Below, in pieces: positions 9,241-18,213 of a stretch of DNA of 64,000 nucleotides (the first letter of the stretch is position 1; each line of letters starts with the position of its first letter). The translations under genes were made by a program, and so were the position numbers. The notes under the pieces were generated by a model, which worked only from the letters and a program-made list of their open reading frames with translations, made no database searches and was not told the DNA's origin. The DNA is from Leucobacter exalbidus (GTDB lineage Bacteria; Actinomycetota; Actinomycetes; Actinomycetales; Microbacteriaceae): NCBI RefSeq assembly GCF_017834145.1, contig NZ_JAFIDA010000001.1, forward strand, positions 372,001-436,000. Direction: 5' to 3'.

Positions 9241-11910
9241 ATGCAGACCGCCGAGATTCACCGCCGTTGGCTCGACTTCTTTGAAAAGCGAGGGCACACG
9301 GTTGTGCCCTCGGCTTCTCTAGTAAGCGACGACCCGAGCCTGATGTTTACGGTGGCCGGCATGGTGCCGTTCGTGCCGTACCTCTCGGGCATGGTGCCCG
9401 CGCCGTACCCCCGCGCCACCAGCGTGCAGAAGTGCATTCGCACCAATGACATCGAAGAAGTGGGCAAGACGCCCCGCCACGGCACCTTCTTCCAGATGTG
9501 CGGCAACTTCTCATTCGGTGATTACTTCAAGGCAGACGCGATTCGCTTTGCCTGGGAGCTGCTCACCACGAGCGAAGCAGACGGCGGCCTCGGGTTTGAG
9601 GCCAAAGACCTGTGGGTGACCGTCTACGAAGAAGACGAAGAGGCCATCGCGCTGTGGCGCGAGCACTCCACCCTGCCCGACGAACGCATTCAGCGCCTCG
9701 GCAAGGACACGAACTATTGGTCGACCGGCCAGCCCGGCCCCGCAGGCCCCTGCTCTGAGATCTTCTTCGACATGGGCCCCGAGCACGGCATCGACGGCGG
9801 CCCCGCCACCGATGACGACCGCTACGTCGAAATCTGGAACCTGGTCTTCATGCAGTACCAGGTCGCCGACGTGAAGTCGAAGACCGACTTCACCATTCTC
9901 GGTGAGCTGCCCAAGAAGAACATTGACACCGGCATGGGCCTTGAGCGCGTCGCGTTCATCAAGCAGGGCGTCGCCAACATGTACGAGATCGACCAGGTTC
10001 GCCCGGTGCTCGATCGCGCGGCCGCTGTTGCCGGCAAGATGTACGGTGCAGACCACGCCGACGATGTGCGCCTGCGCATTATCGCTGACCACGTGCGCAG
10101 CGGTTTGATGCTGATCTCAGACGGTGTGACGCCCTCAAACGAGGGCCGCGGCTACATTCTGCGTCGTCTGCTGCGCCGTGTCGTGCTGCAGATGCGCCTG
10201 ATGGGTGTCATGGGCGCAAGCTTCGCCGAGCTGTTCCCTGTGTCGCGCGACGCCATGCAGGGCGCGTACCCCGTTGTTGCACAGGACTTCGATCACATTT
10301 CGAAGGTCGCCTACGCCGAAGAGAAGACGTTCTTGCGTACCCTCGCCTCGGGTATCCAGATTCTGCAGACCGCGGTCGCCGCAGCTACCGACGCGCACAC
10401 CGCCGTTGCCGGCGACACCGCGTTCTTGCTGCACGACACCCACGGTTTCCCGATCGAGCTGACGCTCGAGATCGCCGCCGATGCCGGCGTCAGTGTCGAC
10501 GAGCAGGTCTTCGTCTCTCTGATGCAGGAGCAGCGCGACCGTGCGAAGGCCGATGCGAAGGCCAAGAAGGGCCAGCGCGCCGACCTGTCGGTGTACAAGG
10601 AGCTTCGCGGCCTCGGTGAGACCGTCTTCACGGGCTACACCGAGCTCACCCATGAGAGCCGCGTGCTCGGCATCGTCGTTGACGGCGTGCCCGCACAGGA
10701 AGCGCACGAGGGCCAGATCGCCGAGATCGTGCTCGCCGAGACCTCACTGTGGGCTGAGGCAGGCGGCCAAGACTCCGACCAGGGCCTCATCGTGGGCGAC
10801 GGGTTTGAAGCCGAGGTACTCGACGTGCAGAAGGCTGTTCCCGGCCTGATCGTGCACACGGTGAAGGTGCTCGTGGGCACCGTCGCGGTCGATGCGCGGG
10901 CTGAAACCCACGTTGACGCTGACTACCGTCGCGGCGCCACCCAGGCCCACTCGGGCACCCACATCGTGCACGCGGCGCTGCGCCAGGTGCTCGGCGAGGG
11001 TGCTCACCAGGCTGGCTCGTACAACAAGTCGGGCTACTTGCGCCTCGACTTCACGCACTCTGAAGCGCTGTCGAACGACACCAAGAGCGAGATCGAAGAG
11101 ATCTCGAACCTGGCCATTCGTGCGAACCACGAGGTGGTCACGCGCGAGATGCCCATCGCCGAGGCGAAGGCACTGGGTGCGATGGCGCTGTTCGGCGAGA
11201 AGTACGGCGATCGCGTGCGCATGGTCGACATCGGTGGCCCGTGGTCGCGCGAGCTTTGCGCGGGTACGCACGTTGCCAACTCGGCTGAGATCGGGCTGAT
11301 CAGCCTCGTCTCTGAAACGAGCGTGGGTTCGGCGAACCGCCGCATTGAGTCACTCGTTGGCATGGATGCCTTCCGTAACTTCGCTGCTGAGCGCGCAATC
11401 GTGCAGCAGCTCACGAGCGGCCTGAAGGTGCCCCGTGCCGAGCTCATCACGCGCGTGCAGGATCTGGGCGCGCAGCTCAAGGCCGCCGAGAAGCGGGTCG
11501 CCTCAATGGAGGCCGAGAAGCTTGCGGCCCGCGTGCCCGAGCTGCTGGCAAAGGCCGAAGAGGTGGGTGCCTCGCGCACCGTGCTCGCCGACCTGGGCCG
11601 CGTGGGCTCAGCCGACGATCTGCGCACCCTCGCGATGCAGCTGCGTGAGCGGCTGAGCGCAGAGGCCGGCGTGGTCGTGCTCGCGGGCACCATCGCTGGT
11701 GGCGATGGCCCCGATAAGCCCGTGGTGCTTGCGGCCACGACCCCCCTCGCTCGCGAGGCGGGCGTGAAGGCTGGCGACATTGCGAAGCTGGGCGCGAAGG
11801 TGCTCGGCGGCGGCGGTGGCGGCAAGCCCGACCTGGCTCAGGGCGGTGGCACCGATGTTTCGAAGATCGGTGAGGCTCTCGCCGAGATCCGTCGAAGCCT
11901 GGCGGGCTAG
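9241..11910 (+). CDS. alaS: Alanine--tRNA ligase
   Basis: Full-length AlaRS (889 aa), which charges tRNA-Ala and clears mischarged Ser/Gly. Seen in order: the class II catalytic domain (FFEKRGHTVVPSASLV, TSVQKCIRTNDIEEVGKT, FFQMCGNFSFGDYFK), the tRNA recognition domain, the editing domain with the zinc-ligand motifs HSGTHIVHAAL and CAGTHV, and the C-terminal DHHA1 domain ending in a Gly-rich stretch. All key residues are present. A GAAGGA site precedes the ATG. The downstream ruvX start overlaps the stop by one base, so alaS heads an operon with ruvX, mltG and the aro genes. Confidence 0.98.
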   Translation: MQTAEIHRRWLDFFEKRGHTVVPSASLVSDDPSLMFTVAGMVPFVPYLSGMVPAPYPRATSVQKCIRTNDIEEVGKTPRHGTFFQMCGNFSFGDYFKADAIRFAWELLTTSEADGGLGFEAKDLWVTVYEEDEEAIALWREHSTLPDERIQRLGKDTNYWSTGQPGPAGPCSEIFFDMGPEHGIDGGPATDDDRYVEIWNLVFMQYQVADVKSKTDFTILGELPKKNIDTGMGLERVAFIKQGVANMYEIDQVRPVLDRAAAVAGKMYGADHADDVRLRIIADHVRSGLMLISDGVTPSNEGRGYILRRLLRRVVLQMRLMGVMGASFAELFPVSRDAMQGAYPVVAQDFDHISKVAYAEEKTFLRTLASGIQILQTAVAAATDAHTAVAGDTAFLLHDTHGFPIELTLEIAADAGVSVDEQVFVSLMQEQRDRAKADAKAKKGQRADLSVYKELRGLGETVFTGYTELTHESRVLGIVVDGVPAQEAHEGQIAEIVLAETSLWAEAGGQDSDQGLIVGDGFEAEVLDVQKAVPGLIVHTVKVLVGTVAVDARAETHVDADYRRGATQAHSGTHIVHAALRQVLGEGAHQAGSYNKSGYLRLDFTHSEALSNDTKSEIEEISNLAIRANHEVVTREMPIAEAKALGAMALFGEKYGDRVRMVDIGGPWSRELCAGTHVANSAEIGLISLVSETSVGSANRRIESLVGMDAFRNFAAERAIVQQLTSGLKVPRAELITRVQDLGAQLKAAEKRVASMEAEKLAARVPELLAKAEEVGASRTVLADLGRVGSADDLRTLAMQLRERLSAEAGVVVLAGTIAGGDGPDKPVVLAATTPLAREAGVKAGDIAKLGAKVLGGGGGGKPDLAQGGGTDVSKIGEALAEIRRSLAG

Positions 11911-12392
11911 TGCGCCCAGGAGTACGCCTCGGCATTGATGTCGGCAAGGCCCGTGTGGGGGTCGCGCGCTGCGACCCCCACGCGATGCTTGCGACCCCGG
12001 TCGAGACGGTGCCGCGCGATCTGGGTGGGGATCAAGACCTGATCCGGATCGCAGAAATCGCAGCAGAGCTTGGCGCGATGGAAGCGATCGTGGGGCTGCC
12101 GTTGAATATGCGTGGCGAGCGCACCCTGTCGACTGACGACGCGGTGGAGTTCGCGCAGCGGCTCGCTCGGCATCTCGCGGCGGCCGAGGTTTCGGTGCGC
12201 CTCGTTGACGAGCGCCTGTCGACGGTGTCTGCCCAGGGGCAGCTGCGCCAGGCAGGCAAGAAAACGAAACAGAGCCGCAGCATCATCGATCAGGCCGCGG
12301 CCGTCGTGATTTTGCAGCATGCGCTCGATACCGAACGCTCCCGGGGGGTTGCCCCGGGTGAGGCGGTTGAGCTGAACGAGGGGACTAGCTAG
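11910..12392 (+). CDS. ruvX: Putative pre-16S rRNA nuclease / Holliday junction resolvase RuvX (YqgF)
   Basis: A 160-residue RNase H-fold protein of the YqgF/RuvX family. Motifs: the first catalytic Asp in GIDVGKARVGVARCD, the VGLPLNMRGE loop, the second acidic site in LVDERLSTVSAQ, and the third in SIIDQAAAVVIL. The family is implicated in 16S rRNA 5' maturation and Holliday junction processing; which applies here cannot be told. It starts with GTG overlapping the alaS stop by one base, and its own stop overlaps the mltG GTG by one base, so translation is coupled through the whole block. Confidence 0.93.
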   Translation: MRPGVRLGIDVGKARVGVARCDPHAMLATPVETVPRDLGGDQDLIRIAEIAAELGAMEAIVGLPLNMRGERTLSTDDAVEFAQRLARHLAAAEVSVRLVDERLSTVSAQGQLRQAGKKTKQSRSIIDQAAAVVILQHALDTERSRGVAPGEAVELNEGTS

Positions 12393-13525
12393 TGAACGCA
12401 CGGCCATCTGACGGGGGAGTGGCGGCTGTGCGTCGCGAAGAAAAGCGGGCGAAGAGCCGCCGCGTGGCCAAGCGCCTCACGATTTCTTTGCTGGTGACGG
12501 TGTTGCTGCTGGGTGGCCTCGCCGCGGCGGGGTCATACCTGTGGTCGCAGTACGGCACCTCGGTGTCGCTCGCCATGGGGTGGACCACCAACGACTACGA
12601 GGGCGAGGGTGACGGCGACGCTATCATCGTCATCTCAGAGGGCGAAATCGGAGAAGACATCGCCCGCTCGCTCGCCACCGCCGATGTGGTGAAGACGAGC
12701 GAAGCGTTCTACGACCTGCTGGTGAAATCGCCCGATGTCGAGTTCATGCCGGGTTCGTACAGCCTGAAGCTGCACATGAGCGCGAAGGCGGCGCTTGCGG
12801 CGCTGCAGGATCCCGAGAACCGTCTCGCATTCACGGCGATGATTCCCGAAGGCAAGACGGTCGAGCAGACGCTCGAGCTCGTGGCCACCGGCGCCGATAT
12901 TCCGCTCAAGGAGCTGCAGAAGGCCGCCAAGGATCCCTCGCAGTACGGGCTTCCTGAGGGCGTCGATAGCCTCGAGGGTTGGCTGTTCCCGGCGACCTAC
13001 GAGTTCGAAGAAACTACGACGGGTGAGGAGGCCATTCAGCGCCTCGTCAACCGACAAAAAGAAGTACTCAGCGAGTTCGGTGTCGAAGAGGGCGAGCGTG
13101 AGCGCGTGCTCACCATCGCCGCGATGGTGCAGCGCGAGAGCGGTCGCCTGGAAGATTTCGGCAAGGTGTCGCGCGTGATCTACAACCGGCTCGCCGACGA
13201 CATGATCTTGCAGATGGATTCGACCGCGCAGTACGGCATGGGTCAGCACGATGACGGTAGCGTCTGGTCAACCAACGAAGCGCTGGCTGACGACAATCCC
13301 TGGAACACGTACGTGCACAAGGGCCTGCCGAAGGGACCCATCGCTAACCCGGGTGCCGACGCCATCGAGGCGACGCTCAACCCCACCCCCGGCGACTGGA
13401 TCTACTTCGTGGCCGTGAACCTCGAAACACGCGAGACCGTGTTTAGCGTGACACAAGATGAACACAACGCCGCCGTCGGCGTGCTCAACGAGTGGTGCGT
13501 CGCCAACCCCGACCAGGGTTGCTGA
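12392..13525 (+). CDS. mltG: Endolytic murein transglycosylase MltG (YceG family)
   Basis: A 377-residue membrane-anchored lytic transglycosylase that cleaves nascent glycan strands and so limits their length. A basic cytoplasmic N-terminus (about 1-28) is followed by one membrane helix (about 29-50), a LysM-like subdomain, and the YceG catalytic domain with the active-site Glu in AAMVQRESGRLEDFGKVSRV. The segment MDSTAQYG and the C-terminal PGDWIYFVAVNLETRETVFS are also family features. The start GTG overlaps the ruvX stop. The C-terminus ends in a Cys (residue 377), which is slightly unusual. aroE begins two bases after the stop. Confidence 0.94.
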   Translation: MNARPSDGGVAAVRREEKRAKSRRVAKRLTISLLVTVLLLGGLAAAGSYLWSQYGTSVSLAMGWTTNDYEGEGDGDAIIVISEGEIGEDIARSLATADVVKTSEAFYDLLVKSPDVEFMPGSYSLKLHMSAKAALAALQDPENRLAFTAMIPEGKTVEQTLELVATGADIPLKELQKAAKDPSQYGLPEGVDSLEGWLFPATYEFEETTTGEEAIQRLVNRQKEVLSEFGVEEGERERVLTIAAMVQRESGRLEDFGKVSRVIYNRLADDMILQMDSTAQYGMGQHDDGSVWSTNEALADDNPWNTYVHKGLPKGPIANPGADAIEATLNPTPGDWIYFVAVNLETRETVFSVTQDEHNAAVGVLNEWCVANPDQGC

Positions 13526-13527
13526 CC

Positions 13528-14484
13528 ATGACCCCTGTGGCTGCGGCTGCCGCCCCCGCGCGGCAGCTCGCAGTGCTCGGTCACCCGATCGCGCACTCGA
13601 AATCACCGCTGATCCACCGGGCCGCATACCGCGAGCTCGGCCTGGACTGGAAGTACCGGGCGATTCGGTGCGGCGAGGAATCGCTCGCCGCGCTACTTGC
13701 GGGCCGCGGCCCCGAGTGGCGCGGATTCTCGGTCACCATGCCGCTGAAAGACGAGGCGTATCGCAGCGCCGTGTCGCTCGACCCCGTCGCCGTTGAAAGC
13801 GGGGTCGTGAACACGCTGCTGCGCGTCGATGACGAAGCAATGGCATCTGCAGCGCATGCTGGGATGGCTCATGCAGAGACGTCGCGTGCAGCGGCGCCGC
13901 AGTGGGCTGGCTTTAACACCGATGTCGCAGGGCTCGCCCGCGCGATTGCGGGCGCTGGCCTCGATGCGACCCGCACGATCGTGCTGGGTGCCGGCGCCAC
14001 CTCGGGCTCTGCAGTGCTTGCCGCGCGCAGCCTCGGCGCCGAACACATCACGGTGATGGCGCGGCGGCTGACCGCGGCCACGGAGATCACCCGTCGCTTC
14101 GCGGGCACGCCCGGGGTGACCGGTGCGCCGCTGGAAATGGCGGCTGCAGAGTTGCTGCCCGCTGCGACACCGGTGACACCGGAGGAGGCAGCCGCGCCTG
14201 GATCGCCCACGCTCGTGATCTCGACGCTGCCCGGTCACGGAGTGGACTGGAGCGGGCTCGCCGTGCCCGCGGGCGTTGCGCCACTTTTTGACGTGGCATA
14301 TAGCCCCTGGCCGTCACACGGCGCCCAGACCTGGCGTGCCGCCGGTGGCACCGCGCACAGCGGCATCGACATGCTCGTCGAGCAGGCCCTGGTGCAGGTG
14401 CGCATCTTCGTGATGGGGTCACCCACGGCCACATTGCCCAATGAAGCACGGGTATTGCAGGCCATGCGAGAGGCCGCAGCGTAA
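13528..14484 (+). CDS. aroE: Shikimate dehydrogenase
   Basis: An NADP-dependent shikimate dehydrogenase-like enzyme (318 aa), somewhat longer than the usual 270-290. It shows the substrate-binding GHPIAHSKSPLIHRAA, the catalytic Lys in SVTMPLKDEA, the GFNTDVAGLARA loop, the nucleotide-binding VLGAGATSGSAV and the C-terminal GIDMLVEQALVQ. The extra length comes mainly from an Ala-rich insert near residues 110-130. In many actinobacteria AroE homologues at this locus are annotated the same way. The ATG at 13528, two bases after the mltG stop, is preferred over an earlier overlapping start because it sits next to the conserved domain. Confidence 0.92.
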   Translation: MTPVAAAAAPARQLAVLGHPIAHSKSPLIHRAAYRELGLDWKYRAIRCGEESLAALLAGRGPEWRGFSVTMPLKDEAYRSAVSLDPVAVESGVVNTLLRVDDEAMASAAHAGMAHAETSRAAAPQWAGFNTDVAGLARAIAGAGLDATRTIVLGAGATSGSAVLAARSLGAEHITVMARRLTAATEITRRFAGTPGVTGAPLEMAAAELLPAATPVTPEEAAAPGSPTLVISTLPGHGVDWSGLAVPAGVAPLFDVAYSPWPSHGAQTWRAAGGTAHSGIDMLVEQALVQVRIFVMGSPTATLPNEARVLQAMREAAA

Positions 14485-14538
14485 TCTAACGTCGCACCGA
14501 ATATGTTTGGGCCCCCCAGATATGGGAGGATAGTGATT

Positions 14539-15738
14539 ATGCTGCGTTGGCTCACTGCCGGAGAATCTCACGGCCCAGAATTGATTGCTGTCCTCGAGGG
14601 CCTACCCGCGGGCGTGCCCGTTTCACTTGACGAGATCCGTGCTGATCTCGCCAGGCGCAAACTGGGGTATGGCCGAGGCTCTCGAATGCGGTTCGAACAG
14701 GACGAACTGAACATCTCGGGTGGCGTTGTGCAGGGTGTCTCGATCGGTGGCCCCCTGGCCATTCGTATCGGCAACACCGAGTGGCCCAAGTGGACCGAGG
14801 TGATGAGCGCCGAAAAGACCGAACTCTCTGAGAAGAGTCGCGGTCGTGGTGCCCCGCTCACCCGCCCCCGCCCGGGTCACGCCGACCTCACGGGCATGCA
14901 GAAGTACGGCTTCGCTGAAGCCCGCCCGGTGCTCGAGCGCGCCAGCGCCCGCGAAACCGCGGCGCGTGTAGCGCTCGGTGCGGTCGCTCGTGCGTTCCTC
15001 GCTGAGCTCGGGATCACCCTTGTCAGCCACACCGTGTCGATCGGTGATGTTGAGGTGCCCGTTGGCGCCTCGCTGCCCCGTCCCACCGACGTTGATGCTC
15101 TCGACGCTGATCCGCTGCGTTGCTTTGACGCTCCCACGAGCGCCCGCATGGTCGCCGAGGTCGATGACGCGAAGAAGACCGGTGACACCATCGGCGGCAT
15201 CGTCGAGGTGCTCGCTTACGGTCTGCCGCCCGGGCTCGGTTCATACGTGCACTGGGATCGCCGCCTCGACTCGCGCCTCGCCGGCGCGCTGATGGGTATT
15301 CAGGCGATCAAGGGCGTCGAGGTCGGTGACGGCTTCGAAACCACCCGACGTCGTGGCTCTGTGGCCCACGACGAACTGCACATCAACGAAGACGGCCGCA
15401 TTGCGCGCGACACGGGTCGCGCCGGTGGCATCGAGGGTGGCATGACGACCGGTCAGGTGCTGCGCGTGCGCGCCGGCATGAAGCCGATCGCCACGGTTCC
15501 CCACGCACTGCCCACCGTCGACACCGAAACCGGTGAAGAAACCAAGGCACACCACCAGCGCAGCGACGTTTCAGCGGTTCCCGCTGCGGGCGTCGTCGCC
15601 GAAGCGATGGTGGCCCTCGTGCTCGCCGACGCGGTCACCGAGAAGTTCGGCGGCGATAGCGTGCCCGAGACACGACGCAATCTTGAGTCGTATGTCGCGG
15701 CCATCCCCGAGCGGCTGGCGACCGTCATCGAATCGTGA
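14539..15738 (+). CDS. aroC: Chorismate synthase
   Basis: Converts EPSP to chorismate using reduced FMN (399 aa). Family signatures are clear: the N-terminal [26 protein letters not shown], the [18 protein letters not shown] region, and [21 protein letters not shown], followed by [19 protein letters not shown]. The ATG at 14539 follows GGGAGGA by a normal spacing; an earlier in-frame ATG at 14503 would add twelve unlikely residues. The stop overlaps the next gene's GTG by four bases (GTGA), so aroC and aroK are translationally coupled. Confidence 0.97.
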   Translation: MLRWLTAGESHGPELIAVLEGLPAGVPVSLDEIRADLARRKLGYGRGSRMRFEQDELNISGGVVQGVSIGGPLAIRIGNTEWPKWTEVMSAEKTELSEKSRGRGAPLTRPRPGHADLTGMQKYGFAEARPVLERASARETAARVALGAVARAFLAELGITLVSHTVSIGDVEVPVGASLPRPTDVDALDADPLRCFDAPTSARMVAEVDDAKKTGDTIGGIVEVLAYGLPPGLGSYVHWDRRLDSRLAGALMGIQAIKGVEVGDGFETTRRRGSVAHDELHINEDGRIARDTGRAGGIEGGMTTGQVLRVRAGMKPIATVPHALPTVDTETGEETKAHHQRSDVSAVPAAGVVAEAMVALVLADAVTEKFGGDSVPETRRNLESYVAAIPERLATVIES

Positions 15739-16550
15739 GCGGTTCACGGCGGGCCGGGCGACAAGCCGGCCCGCCCAGCGTCGACCCCACTCCCGCGCGA
15801 TCGCTGACCGGCACCCCCGGCAGCGAGGCGCGGGAGAGTGGCGCGCCCAAAACTGGGGCGGTGCCGCTGCCCCCGATGTCGCCCATCACGGCGGCACTCT
15901 CGGTGGTGCCGCTGAAGCGGCGCGGGGCGCGGGGCCAGAACTCCACGTCGCAGAGCGCAGCTGACTCAGCCGACGGCGCGGCACCGAAGTCGCTGCGGGC
16001 CAGGCGCCGACGCAGACGGCGCGGCACCGTCAAGGTCACTGAGCGGGTGCTCGTGTTCGTGGGCCCCATGGCCGCGGGCAAAACCAGCCTCGGCAAGCGT
16101 GTCGCCCGTGAACTCGGTGTGCCGTTTGTTGACAGCGACGCGGTGTTTGTGCGCGCGCACGGCCCCATCACCGACTTTTTTGCGACCCACGGCGAACCCG
16201 AGTTTCGTCGGCTTGAGGCCGAGGTCATCGCGGCCGAGCTTGCCGCGGGCTCTGGCAAAGTGCTCGCGCTGGGCGGGGGAGCCGTGCTCACCGCGTCGAC
16301 GCGCGAACTGCTCGCACACCACCCCGTGGTGCTGCTGATGACCACACAGGAGGCGGTGCTGCGCACCGCCAACCTGTCTCGTCGGCCCCTGCTGCGTGAC
16401 GATCCCAATGCGTGGGGGCGCATCTTGCAGGAGCGCAAACCGCTCTATGACGAGGTCGCTGACGTCACCTACCGCACCGATCGCGCAACGAAAGAACAGC
16501 TCGCTCGTCGCGTGGCGAGCTGGGCACGCAGCTTTCGCGGCAAGCGCTAG
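15735..16550 (+). CDS. aroK: Shikimate kinase with a long N-terminal extension
   Basis: Phosphorylates shikimate. The kinase domain occupies about residues 105-271, with the P-loop [13 protein letters not shown], the shikimate-binding DSDAVFV region, LALGGGAVL and the lid segment [11 protein letters not shown]. The first ~100 residues are a disordered, Ser/Pro/Ala-rich extension ending in a strongly basic run ([10 protein letters not shown]). Normal shikimate kinases are about 170 residues, so this extension is unusual. The GTG at 15735 overlaps the aroC stop in a typical coupling arrangement, which supports the long form, but an internal start near 16042-16048 cannot be excluded. Confidence 0.9.
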   Translation: MSGSRRAGRQAGPPSVDPTPARSLTGTPGSEARESGAPKTGAVPLPPMSPITAALSVVPLKRRGARGQNSTSQSAADSADGAAPKSLRARRRRRRRGTVKVTERVLVFVGPMAAGKTSLGKRVARELGVPFVDSDAVFVRAHGPITDFFATHGEPEFRRLEAEVIAAELAAGSGKVLALGGGAVLTASTRELLAHHPVVLLMTTQEAVLRTANLSRRPLLRDDPNAWGRILQERKPLYDEVADVTYRTDRATKEQLARRVASWARSFRGKR

Positions 16551-16600
16551 CCGACCGCGATACACATTTTTCTTATTTCGCACATGAACGGGGTACTCCC

Positions 16601-17683
16601 ATGAACCAGGCCATTACCGAGATTCAGGTCACCGGCGAGTCCAACTACACCGTGACGGTGGGACGCGGCGTGCTCGAGCGCGTACCCGAGGCGCTGGGCG
16701 ACCGCGTCTCAAAGGTACTCATCGTGCACACGCCGACCGTGGGGCGCGTCGCCTCAGAACTGCGCGAGGCACTGAGCACCCGCTACACGCAGGTGCTGCT
16801 CGCCGAGATTCCCGACGCCGAATCGGCGAAGCGGGTCGAGGTGGCTGCGTTCTGCTGGCAGATCATGGGCCAGGCCGACTTCACCCGCACCGACGCCGTC
16901 ATCGGCCTGGGCGGCGGCGCGGCCACCGACCTCGCCGGATTCGTGGCCTCCACCTGGCTGCGCGGAGTGCGTCTCGTGCAGATTCCCACGAGCGTGCTGG
17001 GCATGGTTGACGCCTCAGTGGGCGGCAAGACCGGCATTAACACGACCGAGGGCAAGAACCTCGTGGGCACGTTCTACGCGCCCGCCGCGGTGATCTGCGA
17101 CCTCGACCTGCTCGCCACGCTGCCCCGCAACGAACTGCTCGCCGGGTTCGCTGAGGTCGCCAAGTGCGGCTTTATCGCCGAGCCCGAGATCCTCGAGATC
17201 CTCGAGGCCGACGTTGACCGGGCCACCGATCCGACCACCCCCGAGTTTCAGCGCGTGGTCGAGCTGTCAATCGCCGTGAAGGCGCGCGTCGTTTCAGAGG
17301 ACTTCCGCGAGGGCGGCCTGCGCGAAATCTTGAACTACGGTCACACCCTCGGCCACGCCATCGAGCACGCCGAGCGCTACCAGTGGCGTCACGGCGTCGC
17401 CATCTCGATCGGCATGATGTACGCCGCCGAGCTGGGCCGCATGGCCGGATCGCTCTCTGACGAGGCCGTTGACCGCCACCGCCGCGTTCTTAGCTCACTC
17501 ACGCTGCCGCTGAGCTACCCGGGCGGCCGCTGGGAAAGCCTGCTCGCTGCGATGCAGCGCGACAAGAAGGCTCGCGCGGGGATGCTGCGCTTCATCGTGC
17601 TCGATGACATCGCGAAGCCCCGCGTGCTCGCCGGCGTCGATCAGTCGGTGCTGCAGTTCGCCTACCAAGAGGTCTCGAGCTAG
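16601..17683 (+). CDS. aroB: 3-dehydroquinate synthase
   Basis: Makes 3-dehydroquinate from DAHP, the second step of the shikimate pathway (360 aa, normal length). The NAD-binding GLGGGAATDLAGFVASTWLRG, VPTSVLG-like IPTSVLGMVDASVGGKTGIN, and the zinc ligands in LNYGHTLGHAIEH are all intact. The ATG at 16601 lies 50 bases after aroK. With aroE, aroC and aroK this gives four of seven shikimate enzymes in one cluster; aroQ/aroD and aroA are not in the window. Confidence 0.97.
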   Translation: MNQAITEIQVTGESNYTVTVGRGVLERVPEALGDRVSKVLIVHTPTVGRVASELREALSTRYTQVLLAEIPDAESAKRVEVAAFCWQIMGQADFTRTDAVIGLGGGAATDLAGFVASTWLRGVRLVQIPTSVLGMVDASVGGKTGINTTEGKNLVGTFYAPAAVICDLDLLATLPRNELLAGFAEVAKCGFIAEPEILEILEADVDRATDPTTPEFQRVVELSIAVKARVVSEDFREGGLREILNYGHTLGHAIEHAERYQWRHGVAISIGMMYAAELGRMAGSLSDEAVDRHRRVLSSLTLPLSYPGGRWESLLAAMQRDKKARAGMLRFIVLDDIAKPRVLAGVDQSVLQFAYQEVSS

Positions 17684-17712
17684 AAGCTCGCCCCGTTTAA
17701 GGCAGCCCCGTC

Positions 17713-18213
17713 ATGACTGAATCACTGAAACTTGTGAGCTCGTGTCTGGCGGGGCTGCCCTGTCGGTACGACGGGCGGGCCAAGCCCGACCCCGAGATTG
17801 TGCGCGCCGTGCACGAGGGGCGCGCCATTGCGGCGTGCGCCGAACAGCTCGGCGGCCTGCCCACCCCGCGACCGGCGGTCGAGATCGTCGGCGGCACGGG
17901 AAGTGACGTGCTCGCTGGCACCGCGCGCGTGCTCACCGAATCGGGAGAAGACCTCACCGCGCCATTCGTGGCGGGCGCCCATCAGGTGGCCGAGATCGCC
18001 CGTGCCCACGGTGTCACCGAAGCCATTTTGCAGGCGCGCAGCCCGTCGTGCGGCGTCGATACCATCTACGACGGCACGCACTCGGGCGAGCTCACCCAGG
18101 GCGACGGCGTGACCGCCGCGCTACTGAGGGCCCGAGGCTTCACGGTCACGGGGCGTCGCGGTGGCAGCGCCGCTAGAGACCCTGGCCGATCCGGAACCCC
18201 TGGCCCGAAATAA
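17713..18213 (+). CDS. DUF523 family protein
   Basis: A 166-residue protein of the DUF523 family. The signature N-terminus SSCLAGLPCRYDG and the later LQARSPSCGVDTIYDG are both present, with conserved Cys residues that suggest metal or Fe-S binding. ACAEQLGGLPTPRPAVEI is the usual middle motif. No reaction is established for the family. The last 41 bases overlap the 3' end of the convergent ATPase gene on the other strand. The C-terminal GRRGGSAARDPGRSGTPGPK is within the overlap and is not part of the conserved domain. Confidence 0.85.
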   Translation: MTESLKLVSSCLAGLPCRYDGRAKPDPEIVRAVHEGRAIAACAEQLGGLPTPRPAVEIVGGTGSDVLAGTARVLTESGEDLTAPFVAGAHQVAEIARAHGVTEAILQARSPSCGVDTIYDGTHSGELTQGDGVTAALLRARGFTVTGRRGGSAARDPGRSGTPGPK

